A stretch of 64,000 nt of DNA, taken from assembly GCA_023429825.1 (NCBI GenBank), contig JAEZDC010000035.1:1-64000 (forward strand), written 5' to 3'. The notes under the pieces were generated by a model that saw only the letters and a program-made list of their open reading frames with translations, did not search any database and was not told where the DNA came from. Positions 9,613 to 18,520 of the stretch are shown here, one piece after another (the first letter of the stretch is position 1; the number at the start of each line of letters is the position of its first letter). This DNA comes from Bacteroidota bacterium (GTDB lineage Bacteria; Bacteroidota; Bacteroidia; Chitinophagales; Chitinophagaceae). The position numbers were made by a program, and so were the translations under genes.

Positions 9613-10026
9613 ATGGCTAAAAGCAAATTGATAGCAGCAGTAATGGCATTATTTCTTTCATTCACCCTTTTTGCCCAGGATGATGAGAAAGGTGTAAAAG
9701 CTTGTTTAGAAAACTATATGAGTGGAGAAGGCGATAGGGTAGAGAGGGCTTTTCATCCCTCAGCAGCAATGAAGTACATCGACGTACAGAGTGGAGAATT
9801 TAAAGATGTGCCTATTGCTGAATACATCGCAAGGGTAAAAGCAAACACCAGTAAAAATGAAAGAAAGATCGAGATCATTTCTTTGAATGTAGAAGGCACT
9901 GCAGCTCAGGCGAAGATCAAAATCGATAACGGGAAACAAATATTATACGACTACATGAACCTACTTAAAGTAAACGGCGAATGGAAGATCGTTAGCAAGA
10001 TATTCTCGAGAAAGAATAAAGACTAA
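9613..10026 (+). CDS. Secreted NTF2-like (putative lumazine-binding type) protein
   Basis: The ATG at 9613 begins MAKSKLIAAVMALFLSFTLF-AQ, a clear signal peptide; the open frame extends upstream only from a TTG at 9574. The 137-residue product has the layout of small SnoaL/NTF2-like proteins: a first helix (VKACLENYMSGEGDRVERAF), a HPSAAMKYID strand, a D-rich loop and a C-terminal LYDYMNLLKVNGEWKIVSKIF beta hairpin. This matches the so-called putative lumazine-binding family (PF12893-like) common in Bacteroidota. No catalytic role can be assigned. A terminator follows directly. Confidence 0.78.
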   Translation: MAKSKLIAAVMALFLSFTLFAQDDEKGVKACLENYMSGEGDRVERAFHPSAAMKYIDVQSGEFKDVPIAEYIARVKANTSKNERKIEIISLNVEGTAAQAKIKIDNGKQILYDYMNLLKVNGEWKIVSKIFSRKNKD

Positions 10027-10030
10027 AAGA

Positions 10031-10060
10031 AAAGCCTCCGATCGGAGGCTTTAATATTTT
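10031..10060. terminator. Intrinsic terminator between convergent genes
   Basis: A perfect palindrome AAAGCCTCCG / CGGAGGCTTT (10031-10052) is followed by TAATATTTTT on the plus strand and preceded by A-rich sequence, so it can end transcription from both the NTF2-like gene and the minus-strand gene that stops at 10060. Confidence 0.82.
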
Positions 10061-10527
10061 TAGTGCATTCCCGGTAACCATGGCCTTGCAATACCCTCTC
10101 TGAACGGCCAAGGAATTGTGATGAGTAATATGAGCAGCGCAACGAAGAAATACAACAAACTTCTTTTATGTTTCTTATCGTCAGGGATCAATTTCTTAGC
10201 TTGTCCTTTCCCGATCGTTATCAAAATAATAGCGATCAACATACCGGCAGGATGTTCTACAGCCCAGAAGCGGTAGACGCTGTCCTTCATCACCGCACCA
10301 AAACCATTATTGCTGATGAGTTCATATCCCCACGGGCCAGCAAACCATTGATATAACCCGATGAGCAGCGTAATATGCGCCGAGATCATCAAGAACAATC
10401 CCAGTTTTCTATCACCAGAAGTGAATGGTTTATTCAAAGCCGTGATGTGACGAAGAATATTCACTAAAAGCAATATCAATATTACCCAGCGAAGAAAATT
10501 GTGCGTATGCAATAAGCCCTGGTACAT
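10060..10527 (-). CDS. Four-helix integral membrane protein, cytochrome-b-like hypothetical
   Basis: The 155-residue protein has four hydrophobic segments, at about 13-30, 44-62, 88-107 and 124-141. Histidines occur near the ends of several helices (HTHNFLRW near the start, AHITLLIG and AVEHPAGM), a pattern that has led related Bacteroidota proteins to be named cytochrome B. Whether it binds haem is not shown by sequence. It lies 30 bp downstream of the TolB-like gene on the same strand and could be cotranscribed with it. Confidence 0.7.
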   Translation of the reverse strand: MYQGLLHTHNFLRWVILILLLVNILRHITALNKPFTSGDRKLGLFLMISAHITLLIGLYQWFAGPWGYELISNNGFGAVMKDSVYRFWAVEHPAGMLIAIILITIGKGQAKKLIPDDKKHKRSLLYFFVALLILLITIPWPFREGIARPWLPGMH

Positions 10528-10557
10528 AGTTATTTTTTTGGTTGGCTATAAAGATAA

Positions 10558-11658
10558 CTACTCAACCCAATCTGCAATAAATAAATTGGTATCTCTGGTT
10601 CCGCCGTTGTTGCGGTTAGAAGCGAAGATGATCTTCTTACCATCGGGACTGAACATAGGAAATGCATCAAAGCCTTTATCACGGCTTATTTTTTCCAACC
10701 CGCTTCCATCAAGATTGATCAGGTACATGTTGAAAGGAAAACCTCTTTTGTATTCATGATTGCTGCAGAAAATAATTCTCTTACTGTCAGGTGTAAAATT
10801 CGGAGCCCAGTTAGCTTGTCCTAAACGAGTTACCTGTTGCACATTACTTCCATCCGCATTTGCTACGAATACTTCCATGTTGGTAGGTGCCACAAAACCT
10901 TGCGCAAGCAGATCTTTATAATCTTTTATTTCAGCTTCTGTCTTAGGACGGCTCGCTCTCCAAACGATCTTCTTACCATCAGGGCTGAACCATGCACCGC
11001 CATCGTAACCTAACTCATTGGTCACTTGCGTTTCTTTACCAGTAACCAAATTCATTACGTACAATTCAAGATCACCGCTCTTATCACTGCAATAGATCAT
11101 TTGCTTTCCATCAGGCGAAAGCGTAGCCTCCGCGTCGTATCCCTTTGCATTAGTTAATTGCCTAACGATCTTTCCATCCAGGTCAGCCATAAAGATGTCA
11201 TAGGTATTATACAACGGCCATATATATCGATTGCCCAGTTTAGCTCTGTCTGGCAACGGCGGGCAAGTATCCGCACCTAAATGCGTTGATGCATAGATCA
11301 CATGCTTTCCATCTTTTGTAAAAAAAGCACAGGTTGTTCTTCCCTTGCCTGTACTCACCATCTTAGGAACAAATATTTCTTTAGGACGGTATGGTAGTTT
11401 GCCAATAAATATCTGGTCGCAATTGATGCCTTGTTTAGGATTTGTTTTTTGGTAAACGATCGACTTGCCATCAAAACTGAAATAAGCTTCCGCATTATCT
11501 CCACCAAACGTTAGTTGCTGAATATTCTTGAAATGTTTTTCATCAGGGTAATGAAGCGTATCCTCAAAAACATACTCATCATATCCTTTTTTAAATGATG
11601 ATAATCCCAGCATTAGTATTGTTACCGGTATCGACAGTAACAAAAAGCCTTTCTTCAT
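10558..11658 (-). CDS. Periplasmic TolB-like WD40/PD40 beta-propeller protein
   Basis: The start is set at the ATG at 11658 (MKKGFLLLSIPVTILMLG signal); a TTG 18 bp upstream opens the same frame. The 366-residue product contains repeated PD40 blades, recognisable from FSPDGKKIVWRAS, LSPDGKQMIYCSD, FTPDSKRIIFCSN and FSPDGKKIIFASN, spaced about 50 residues apart. This is the fold of TolB and of related secreted propellers. It has no TolB N-terminal domain and no Pal/Tol genes nearby, so a role in protein or polymer binding is more likely than membership of the Tol complex. The reading ends 30 bp before the membrane-protein gene. Confidence 0.82.
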   Translation of the reverse strand: MKKGFLLLSIPVTILMLGLSSFKKGYDEYVFEDTLHYPDEKHFKNIQQLTFGGDNAEAYFSFDGKSIVYQKTNPKQGINCDQIFIGKLPYRPKEIFVPKMVSTGKGRTTCAFFTKDGKHVIYASTHLGADTCPPLPDRAKLGNRYIWPLYNTYDIFMADLDGKIVRQLTNAKGYDAEATLSPDGKQMIYCSDKSGDLELYVMNLVTGKETQVTNELGYDGGAWFSPDGKKIVWRASRPKTEAEIKDYKDLLAQGFVAPTNMEVFVANADGSNVQQVTRLGQANWAPNFTPDSKRIIFCSNHEYKRGFPFNMYLINLDGSGLEKISRDKGFDAFPMFSPDGKKIIFASNRNNGGTRDTNLFIADWVE

Positions 11659-11747
11659 GAAGTGAAATTTTCGCAAAAGTATTGGTTATGCAGTGCTCCG
11701 GCGTCAGAAAATAGTCAGTTTGAAGAGCAGGCCTGTATTTTTGCCTT

Positions 11748-12560
11748 ATGAAACAGTTGTTCGCAGCGATATGCATTTTAGTAACACTATTTTCCTGTAA
11801 AGACAAGAGTGATGAGACCCGGAAAACACCGGGGGAAAGTGAGTTACCTGCTAACGTGAGAAGCCTTATGGAAAGAGTGAAAGCTCACCCGGACAGTATC
11901 ACCTATCGCCTGCAACTGGTAGAGGCCCTGGACAGCTTGAAGATGTACAATGAAGCGCTGGCTAATATGGATACTGTCATTCGCAAGGATAGCATCAACA
12001 ACGCTTATTGGTTTCGAAAGGCACAGCTTGAAGAAAGTGTGAAAGACACAACTGCTGCAATTAATTCATATCTCAAATCTATCAGCATCTATCCTGCGGT
12101 GGATGCGCAGTTATACCTGGCCAACCTGTTAGCTGAAAGGAAAGATGAGCGGAGTTTGCTTATAGTGAATAATGTATCTCGAAGTATGTTTGACAGCAGG
12201 ACGCTGGCCGAATGTGATTTCATTGCCGGGATATACCATGCCCGCACGAAGAATTATAAAATGGCTGATGATCTTTTCGACAGGTGTATTAAAAATGATA
12301 GAAAGTTCATGGAAGCCTATGTTGAAAAAGGATTATTGCTCATGGACCAAAACAGAACGCCTGAGGCGATGATCGTTTTCCATTTGGCCACAACCGTTGA
12401 ACCCACCTATGCAGATGCATGGTATTATGAGGGTAAATGCCTGGAGCGTTTAGGGAAAGTAAAAGAAGCGATCCAACGTTACGAAGAGAGCCTGAAGTAT
12501 GATCCGCAACTACAGGAAGCGAAAGATGCTTTATCTAAATTGAGATCACAGCAGGGGTAG
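11748..12560 (+). CDS. TPR-repeat lipoprotein
   Basis: The 270-residue protein begins with a short signal and lipobox LFSC (Cys17). The rest is a series of tetratricopeptide-like helix pairs: YNEALANMDTVIRKD, TTAAINSYLKSISIYP, KMADDLFDRCIKND, TPEAMIVFHLATTVEP and VKEAIQRYEESLKYDP. Such solenoids scaffold protein complexes in the envelope. No enzymatic motif is present and the partner is unknown. It stands alone between the divergent TolB-like gene and rpe. Confidence 0.85.
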   Translation: MKQLFAAICILVTLFSCKDKSDETRKTPGESELPANVRSLMERVKAHPDSITYRLQLVEALDSLKMYNEALANMDTVIRKDSINNAYWFRKAQLEESVKDTTAAINSYLKSISIYPAVDAQLYLANLLAERKDERSLLIVNNVSRSMFDSRTLAECDFIAGIYHARTKNYKMADDLFDRCIKNDRKFMEAYVEKGLLLMDQNRTPEAMIVFHLATTVEPTYADAWYYEGKCLERLGKVKEAIQRYEESLKYDPQLQEAKDALSKLRSQQG

Positions 12561-12683
12561 TTGAGGACAATAGGCGGCAGGCGGTCGGCTATAGGCAGGT
12601 GGTTGTGATGTTAGTCACTATCGACTATCAACTATAACCTGCAACCTGTATCTTGCAACCTTTAATCGTTAACTCCATCTACC

Positions 12684-13331
12684 ATGCCCATCATCGCTCC
12701 ATCATTATTAAGTGCTGATTTTCTGAATTTGAAAAGAGATTGCAACATGCTGAATGAAAGCCAGGCAGACTGGTTTCATTTAGATGTAATGGATGGAAGA
12801 TTTGTGCCTAACCTGAGTTTTGGATTGCCTGTGATAGAACATATAAGGAAAGCCACCAAAAAAGTTTGCGATGTACACCTGATGATCCTTGAGCCGGAGA
12901 GGTATGCAGAAGCTTTTAAAAATGCAGGAGCAGATGTACTCACTGTTCATATCGAGGCTTGTACACATTTGCATAGGAATGTGCAGCAAATAAAGAGTTT
13001 GGGAATGAAGGCCGGCGTGGCACTCAATCCGCATACACCAGTAAGCCAGTTAAGCGATATTCTTCATGATATCGATCTCGTTTGTTTGATGAGTGTGAAC
13101 CCCGGGTTCGGCGGACAAAAGTTTATCGAGTTCACTTTGGAGAAAACAAAGCAATTACGAAAAATGATCTCTGATAAAGGACTAAATGTTCATATCGAAA
13201 TTGATGGGGGAGTTACGGTTGAAAATGCACCTGCTATTCTCTCGGCTGGCGCCGACGTGCTGGTGGCAGGCAATACCGTATTTAAATCCACAGATCCTAC
13301 AGCCACCATAGCCAAATTGAAGGCGCTTTAA
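12684..13331 (+). CDS. rpe: Ribulose-phosphate 3-epimerase
   Basis: The 215-residue TIM-barrel protein carries the full set of family motifs: APSLLSADF at the N-terminus, HLDVMDGRFVPNLSFG (metal-binding His and catalytic Asp), DVHLMI, MSVNPGFGGQKF and EIDGGV with the second catalytic Asp, then GADVLVAGNTVF as the phosphate-binding loop. It interconverts ribulose 5-phosphate and xylulose 5-phosphate in the pentose phosphate pathway. Length and start (MPIIAPSLL) are typical. It is monocistronic and followed by an unusual degenerate tandem-repeat array. Confidence 0.97.
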   Translation: MPIIAPSLLSADFLNLKRDCNMLNESQADWFHLDVMDGRFVPNLSFGLPVIEHIRKATKKVCDVHLMILEPERYAEAFKNAGADVLTVHIEACTHLHRNVQQIKSLGMKAGVALNPHTPVSQLSDILHDIDLVCLMSVNPGFGGQKFIEFTLEKTKQLRKMISDKGLNVHIEIDGGVTVENAPAILSAGADVLVAGNTVFKSTDPTATIAKLKAL

Positions 13332-13370
13332 TCTCTTATATGTTTAAAACTTGTTGTAGGACGGCACAAG

Positions 13371-13601
13371 TCGTCCAAATTTGCATTGAAACACCTGAAG
13401 TGCGTATAGAAATATGCGAAGAGCGCATAAAATAATGCGAAGTGTGCAAGAAACCATGCTAAACTCGCATGATAATGGCTGAAGGGCGTTTGGCAATAGT
13501 CGAAGTGCGTACAGAAACAGTCAAAGAGTAAATGGAAATGGTCAAAGCATGCATGAAACCAGTTGAATCAAGCACGACAACAGGCAAAGGGCGCATGAAA
13601 G
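13371..13601. repeat. Degenerate tandem array, 11 units of exactly 21 bp
   Basis: The 342-bp gap after rpe is almost filled by eleven consecutive 21-bp units without indels. The common core is approximately GCGAAGTGCGCATGAAA; units differ at many positions but keep GAAG near position 7, a purine-rich centre and an AAA end. No unit is exactly repeated. No open frame or RNA family is recognised in it. A related array occurs at 34853-34979 and one of similar period but different sequence at 23833-24081. Confidence 0.75.
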
Positions 13602-13622
13602 GTGGAGCTGGGAACTTATAGA

Positions 13623-13652
13623 TAAAAAAAACCCCTCCAGGAGGAGGGGTTT
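13623..13652 (-). terminator. Intrinsic terminator of the T9SS cargo gene
   Basis: The stem AAACCCCTCC / GGAGGGGTTT, read on the minus strand, is followed by a run of T residues (the A run at 13622-13630). It lies 20 bp after the stop of the gene ending at 13674. Confidence 0.85.
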
Positions 13653-13673
13653 CAACTTATTGATCAAAAAAGC

Positions 13674-14984
13674 TTATTGTTTTACAAACTGCTTAGTTGT
13701 TTTTACACCATTGCTTTCAAATACCGCCATATAAGAACCAGGAGTAAGTTTGGTAGCACTGATAGTAGTCTGGATAGATTCTTCAGCCACATTCACCATT
13801 AACACCTGCTTACCGGTAAGATCAAGAATTCTTACTACGGCACCCTTTTCACCTTTTCCATGTTGAATGGTGAGGCTGGTAGTCACAGGGTTTGGAAATA
13901 CATTAATTACTACAGATGATTTATTAGTTACAGGAACCACATCGCTGTATTTGAATGCACCATCTTTATCCATCATCTTCAAACGATAGTATCCAACACC
14001 TGGTAAAGGTTTAGCATCGCTGAAAGAATATGTATTGCTTGTTGCAGCTTTTGCATCCACATTGCCGATACTGCTGAATGATTGTCCGTTAGCGCTTCTT
14101 TCAACAGAGAATCCTTTTACGTTTACTTCGTTGGTTGTTGTCCATTCAACACCTACTGAACCTTTTGATAGGGCGGCTTTGAAAGAAGTGAGAGATAAAG
14201 GGAGAGGAGCATTAGTCCAACCCGTACCAGCTCTTACGCCATCTAATTGAGCTGTGGGTGACCCGGAAGCATCTTGTCTAAAAATAACAGAGGCAATAGA
14301 AGTGGGTTCAGTGGAAGATGTCCAGTTTGTATTGGTAATATTAGGACTTGGTTCTGTTGTAGTGAGAGTAGGATTTATAAACAATGCAACTTCATCATTA
14401 GCGCTCCCGGCTATAAATGTATATTTCAAAACAACAAGATGCGTCGTATTAATTGGCAGTTCTGTTGTAGAATAATTAACAGTTGATGCCGAACCGTTTC
14501 TTAAACCCAACACAAAAGTACCTGCTGTAACTCCCTGTCTAATTACTAAACGCCCAATGTAAGATGTACTGGTTGAGGTTGGTGCAAAAGCTGCTAGATA
14601 TGTTCCAGCAGCATCACCACCTGCAGCTACTAACCCGCTAGTTGTAGTTACATTAATCAAAAAAGAAAAATATACACTACCACTTGTTTGGCTAGCAAAC
14701 GATCTTCTAACATCTTCACCGGCTCCACTTGTAATCTCAATTTTATTTGTTCCTGCGGAAGCTCCGCCATATCCAGAATAAGTCAATCCACCAGATGTAA
14801 CGGATATATAAGGTGCATTTCCAGAGACGTAAGTCCATATACCTCCGCTCACATTAGCTCCTGTATTATTACCTGCGGTTAATTGACCGGTTGTATAATT
14901 GAAATCCTCTGAGAACAAATCAAGTCCCTGAGCATTTGCAAAAGAGACAGAAATAATAGCAATCAGTGTAAAAATTTTCTTCAT
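13674..14984 (-). CDS. Secreted protein with type A T9SS sorting domain
   Basis: The ATG at 14984 starts a signal peptide (MKKIFTLIAIISVSFANAQ); a TTG further up opens the same frame. Of 436 residues, the first 250 form a Gly/Ser/Thr-rich beta domain of unknown function, like the lamin-G/concanavalin-type folds of such cargo. Residues about 260-350 are an Ig-like module (LTSFKAALSKGSVGVEWTTT, then YYRLKMMDKDG), and the last 75 residues are the T9SS type A domain with INVFPNPV and final KQFVKQ. The protein is therefore exported by the type IX system and cleaved or anchored at the surface. The same Ig-plus-sorting module ends the protein at 60592. Confidence 0.88.
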   Translation of the reverse strand: MKKIFTLIAIISVSFANAQGLDLFSEDFNYTTGQLTAGNNTGANVSGGIWTYVSGNAPYISVTSGGLTYSGYGGASAGTNKIEITSGAGEDVRRSFASQTSGSVYFSFLINVTTTSGLVAAGGDAAGTYLAAFAPTSTSTSYIGRLVIRQGVTAGTFVLGLRNGSASTVNYSTTELPINTTHLVVLKYTFIAGSANDEVALFINPTLTTTEPSPNITNTNWTSSTEPTSIASVIFRQDASGSPTAQLDGVRAGTGWTNAPLPLSLTSFKAALSKGSVGVEWTTTNEVNVKGFSVERSANGQSFSSIGNVDAKAATSNTYSFSDAKPLPGVGYYRLKMMDKDGAFKYSDVVPVTNKSSVVINVFPNPVTTSLTIQHGKGEKGAVVRILDLTGKQVLMVNVAEESIQTTISATKLTPGSYMAVFESNGVKTTKQFVKQ

Positions 14985-15101
14985 AATTTCTAGTTTACTC
15001 TGCAAATATTACGTTTTTAACCTGATTTAAACATTGACGCAAATTTTTTAATACAGAGTTTTTTTAAATGCAATTAGTATTTTGAGCGCCAATAGGTTTT
15101 C

Positions 15102-17594
15102 ATGCGACTTTTTATACTGCTTTTTCTTTTCCCTTTCTTCTCTTTAGCTCAGAAAACGGCTTCCGTTTCAGGCGTTGTGCTCAATGAAGACGACCGACCT
15201 GTGGTTGGAGTGAATATCGTTTTGTTGGGAAAAGGATTGATATCCACTACGAACGATTCGGGTTTTTTTCAAATAACCGTTCCTTCTAATAAAAGCATTG
15301 CGCTGGTCTTTTCTTTTGCGGGGTTGAGCACCGTGCAAAAGAATATGTATCTCCAGCAGGGAGAATCGGAAAGTATAACGGTGAAGATGAAGCCTTTTTC
15401 CGGCGAGTTGGAAGAAGTGACCGTGAAAGATCAACGGGATAGACGAGAGGTAGGGAGGGTAACGATCGATCCAACTAAAACGGAAGTAAATCCTGCACCG
15501 ATCACAGGGATTGAGCAACTCATTAAAATATTTGTTGGAAGCAATAATGAACTCACCTCGCAATATTCTGTTCGTGGCGGCAGCTATGATGAGAACCTGA
15601 TCTATGTGAACGATTTTGAAGTATTTCGTCCATACCTGGTTAGAAACGGTCAGCAGGAAGGGTTGAGCTTTATTAATCCTGATCTCACCAGCGGTGTGAA
15701 ATTCTATAACGGGGGCTTCCAGGCGAAATATGGTGATAAGCTTAGTTCTGTATTGGACATCACTTATCGCAAGCCGGTAAAGTTTGGCGGATCATTGCAT
15801 CTGGGTATACTCGAACAGGCTGTGCATCTTGAAGGAACTTCATCTAACAAAAGATTTACTTACCTGTTGGGTTTAAGAAACAGAAGCAATAGAAACTTAC
15901 TTAGCAGCCAGGAAACAAAAGGAAACTATATTCCATCGTCGAGTGACTTACAGGGTTTGCTTACGTATCAATTGAATAAGAAATGGCAGGTTGAATTACT
16001 TGCTAATGTTTCTCAAACAAAATTCACTTTGTTCCCTGAAGAGAGCAAACTTTCTTCTGCTGTGTTTTCTCCATTATTCACCGCTAATCTTGCAATGGAT
16101 ATTTATTTTGAAGGGCAGGAGCGAGATCAATACCAGACAAACTTTATCGGGTTATCAGCCATCAACGCTGTTACAAAAGACCTGAAGCTGAAATGGATGC
16201 TAAGCCGGTTTTCTAATAATGAGGAAGAGAATATAGATATAACAGGAGCCTATCTTTTTGGTGAGCGGGATTTTGATCGCAACCAGGCTAGCTATGGATT
16301 GATTGTAAATCCATTGGGTGCAGGTGTATTTCAAAACTATGCAAGAAACAGGTTGAATATAGATGTATGGAATGCATCGCATAAAGGCAGCCTGGATAAA
16401 GGAAATCACTTCCTGCAATGGGGGCAAAGTTTTGAGCGCCAAATCATCACTGATAAACTGCATGAATGGGAATACAATGACTCAGCAGGTTATTCACTTC
16501 CATATAATCCTTCTTTTCTTGCATTGCACAAAACTCTAAATGGTAAGGCTGATATTGAAGCAACCCGTTTAACCGGTTATTTCCAGGATAACATTCAGTT
16601 CAGGGATTCGTCTGATTTTATTTTACAGGCGGGGCTTCGGTATAATTACAATACACTCAACAAAGAATTTTTGCTTTCACCCCGAATTGGGGTTTCATTC
16701 ATTCCTAAGAAATGGAAAAGAGATGTAGTGGTTAAAACTGCGGCAGGATTATACCATCAACCTCCTTTTTACAGAGAGATGAGAAGATATGATGGAACGA
16801 TCAATACTCAACTTAAGTCGCAGAAAAGTTTCCAGGCCAGTGCAGGACTCGATTATAATTTTAAAATGTTAGGAAGGCCGGCAAGAATACAAACAGAAGC
16901 TTATTACAAATCGATGAGTGATGTTGTGCCGTATGATGTAGACAATGTGCGCCTCAGGTATTTTGGTGAGAATGCAGCAAAGGCATACGCCACAGGTATA
17001 GAGGCGAGATTATTTGGCGAGTTTGTTCCTGACGCAGAAAGCTGGATCAGCATTGGTTTTATGAAAACAAAAGAAGACCTTGAAGGGGATCATTACTATC
17101 GTTATAAGAATGCTGCCGGTGACTTCATTGATGCAAGCAGTACGGATAAAATACCTGCAGACAGTGTTCGCTTTGACGTTGGCGCTGTTCGCCGTCCAAC
17201 AGATCGCATGATCACTTTTGGAATGTTCTTCCAGGATTATCTCAGTACCAATAAAAATTTCCGCGTATATCTTAATACTTTGTATGGCAGCAATCTCCCT
17301 TACAACATTCCAGGAAATGCACGTTACAGGAATGCGCTTGTAATTGATCCTTACATCAGAGTTGATCTTGGCTTAAGTGCTTTATTACTTGATCCTGACA
17401 AAGGGAACCGCAGAAGCCATTCACCATTCAGAAATTTCAAAAGCATCTGGGCCAGCCTGGAAATATTCAATCTTATTGATCGCCCTAATACAATTAGTTA
17501 CCTGATGGTGAAGGATTTTTCGAATAATGTATTTACAATGCCCAATCGTTTAACGCCACGGCTTTTGAATCTGAAACTCGTAGCGAAGTGGTAG
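15102..17594 (+). CDS. TonB-dependent receptor with carboxypeptidase-like N-terminal domain
   Basis: The 830-residue protein has a signal peptide (cut after LAQ), a carboxypeptidase-regulatory-like domain at about 20-105 (VSGVVLNEDDRPVVGVNIVLL), a plug domain from about 125 (QYSVRGGSYDENLIYVNDFE) and a 22-strand-type barrel to the C-terminal LKLVAKW. This class imports nutrients across the outer membrane using TonB. The substrate cannot be read. It stands alone, without a SusD partner, so it is not a classical polysaccharide-utilisation SusC. The start ATG at 15102 immediately precedes the signal. Confidence 0.92.
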   Translation: MRLFILLFLFPFFSLAQKTASVSGVVLNEDDRPVVGVNIVLLGKGLISTTNDSGFFQITVPSNKSIALVFSFAGLSTVQKNMYLQQGESESITVKMKPFSGELEEVTVKDQRDRREVGRVTIDPTKTEVNPAPITGIEQLIKIFVGSNNELTSQYSVRGGSYDENLIYVNDFEVFRPYLVRNGQQEGLSFINPDLTSGVKFYNGGFQAKYGDKLSSVLDITYRKPVKFGGSLHLGILEQAVHLEGTSSNKRFTYLLGLRNRSNRNLLSSQETKGNYIPSSSDLQGLLTYQLNKKWQVELLANVSQTKFTLFPEESKLSSAVFSPLFTANLAMDIYFEGQERDQYQTNFIGLSAINAVTKDLKLKWMLSRFSNNEEENIDITGAYLFGERDFDRNQASYGLIVNPLGAGVFQNYARNRLNIDVWNASHKGSLDKGNHFLQWGQSFERQIITDKLHEWEYNDSAGYSLPYNPSFLALHKTLNGKADIEATRLTGYFQDNIQFRDSSDFILQAGLRYNYNTLNKEFLLSPRIGVSFIPKKWKRDVVVKTAAGLYHQPPFYREMRRYDGTINTQLKSQKSFQASAGLDYNFKMLGRPARIQTEAYYKSMSDVVPYDVDNVRLRYFGENAAKAYATGIEARLFGEFVPDAESWISIGFMKTKEDLEGDHYYRYKNAAGDFIDASSTDKIPADSVRFDVGAVRRPTDRMITFGMFFQDYLSTNKNFRVYLNTLYGSNLPYNIPGNARYRNALVIDPYIRVDLGLSALLLDPDKGNRRSHSPFRNFKSIWASLEIFNLIDRPNTISYLMVKDFSNNVFTMPNRLTPRLLNLKLVAKW

Positions 17595-17609
17595 GTTCTT
17601 ACCGAACGA

Positions 17610-18491
17610 TCAATTCATGATATCCTTCACATTCCTATTTATTGTTTCAGCAAGGCGTTGCATAGGCAGGTCGTTAGAATCTTTTCCAAAAGGTTCTTCA
17701 ATTTCTTCAGCGATCAGTTCAAGACTGGCCAATACATAGAAGATAAAAGCAACTACGGGGATAGCTATTAAACCTAACGATATCACTAACCCAAAAGGTA
17801 GTGTGATCACATAGAGGAATATGAACTTTTTAATAAAAGCACTGTATGAATAGGGGATTGGCGTATTCTTGATCCGTTCACAGGCGCCACAGATATCCAA
17901 CAGTGATTTCAATTCTTCGTTTAAAATGATCAATTGATCTCCGGTGATCTTTTGATCTCTGTAAAGCAGGTTTACTTTCGTGAACAATAAACCTGCAACC
18001 TGGTTAGGTATATGTTTATTTCTATCGAAATTGGGGATCTCAGGATGCGGCGCTTCATCTAACGACCATTTTGTTTCTTCTGATTGTAAATGAGCTTTCA
18101 GTGCAAATGCAAATTCGGGTATGATCTGTTTAAAGAATCTTCTTTCTTTATCATCATCATTATCCAGGATCGCATTTAATTTAATTGCGAGGTTTCTACT
18201 GTTGTTCACCAACGACCCCCATAACTTTCTTCCTTCCCACCACCTGTCATACGCAGTGTTGGTTCTAAAAACGAGTAACATCGAAATAGCAAATCCTAAC
18301 AAACTGTGCAGTATGGTTATGTTCTTTGCATGGCTGCTATCTCCCCATTTTAAATACCTGGTTTCGAGGTAATGAACGCCCCAGGTATAGAAACATATAA
18401 AGACGATCAATGGCAACAATTTCCTGAACGTATCTGCCTTGTGAAAATTGAAAATGAAGAGAAACCAGTCTTTGGGGTTATAGCTGATCAT
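17610..18491 (-). CDS. Bestrophin-family anion channel-like membrane protein
   Basis: The 293-residue membrane protein matches the bacterial bestrophin/UPF0187 family: an N-terminal YNPKDWFLFIFNFHKADTFR segment, a first hydrophobic helix, the highly typical SLLGFAISMLLVFRTNTAYDRWWEGRKLWG stretch (read in pieces around residue 70-95), and later helices around 215-245. Bacterial homologues form pentameric ion channels. It is convergent with the TonB receptor, 15 bp apart, and is followed upstream by the kinase-like gene on the same strand. Confidence 0.88.
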   Translation of the reverse strand: MISYNPKDWFLFIFNFHKADTFRKLLPLIVFICFYTWGVHYLETRYLKWGDSSHAKNITILHSLLGFAISMLLVFRTNTAYDRWWEGRKLWGSLVNNSRNLAIKLNAILDNDDDKERRFFKQIIPEFAFALKAHLQSEETKWSLDEAPHPEIPNFDRNKHIPNQVAGLLFTKVNLLYRDQKITGDQLIILNEELKSLLDICGACERIKNTPIPYSYSAFIKKFIFLYVITLPFGLVISLGLIAIPVVAFIFYVLASLELIAEEIEEPFGKDSNDLPMQRLAETINRNVKDIMN

Positions 18492-18520
18492 GTGTGCAAA
18501 GTAATATCATACAATCGCTT

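Noticed and set aside
13371..13601. CRISPR array
   Set aside because: The units are 21 bp with no alternation of identical repeats and unique spacers, and no cas gene is in the window.
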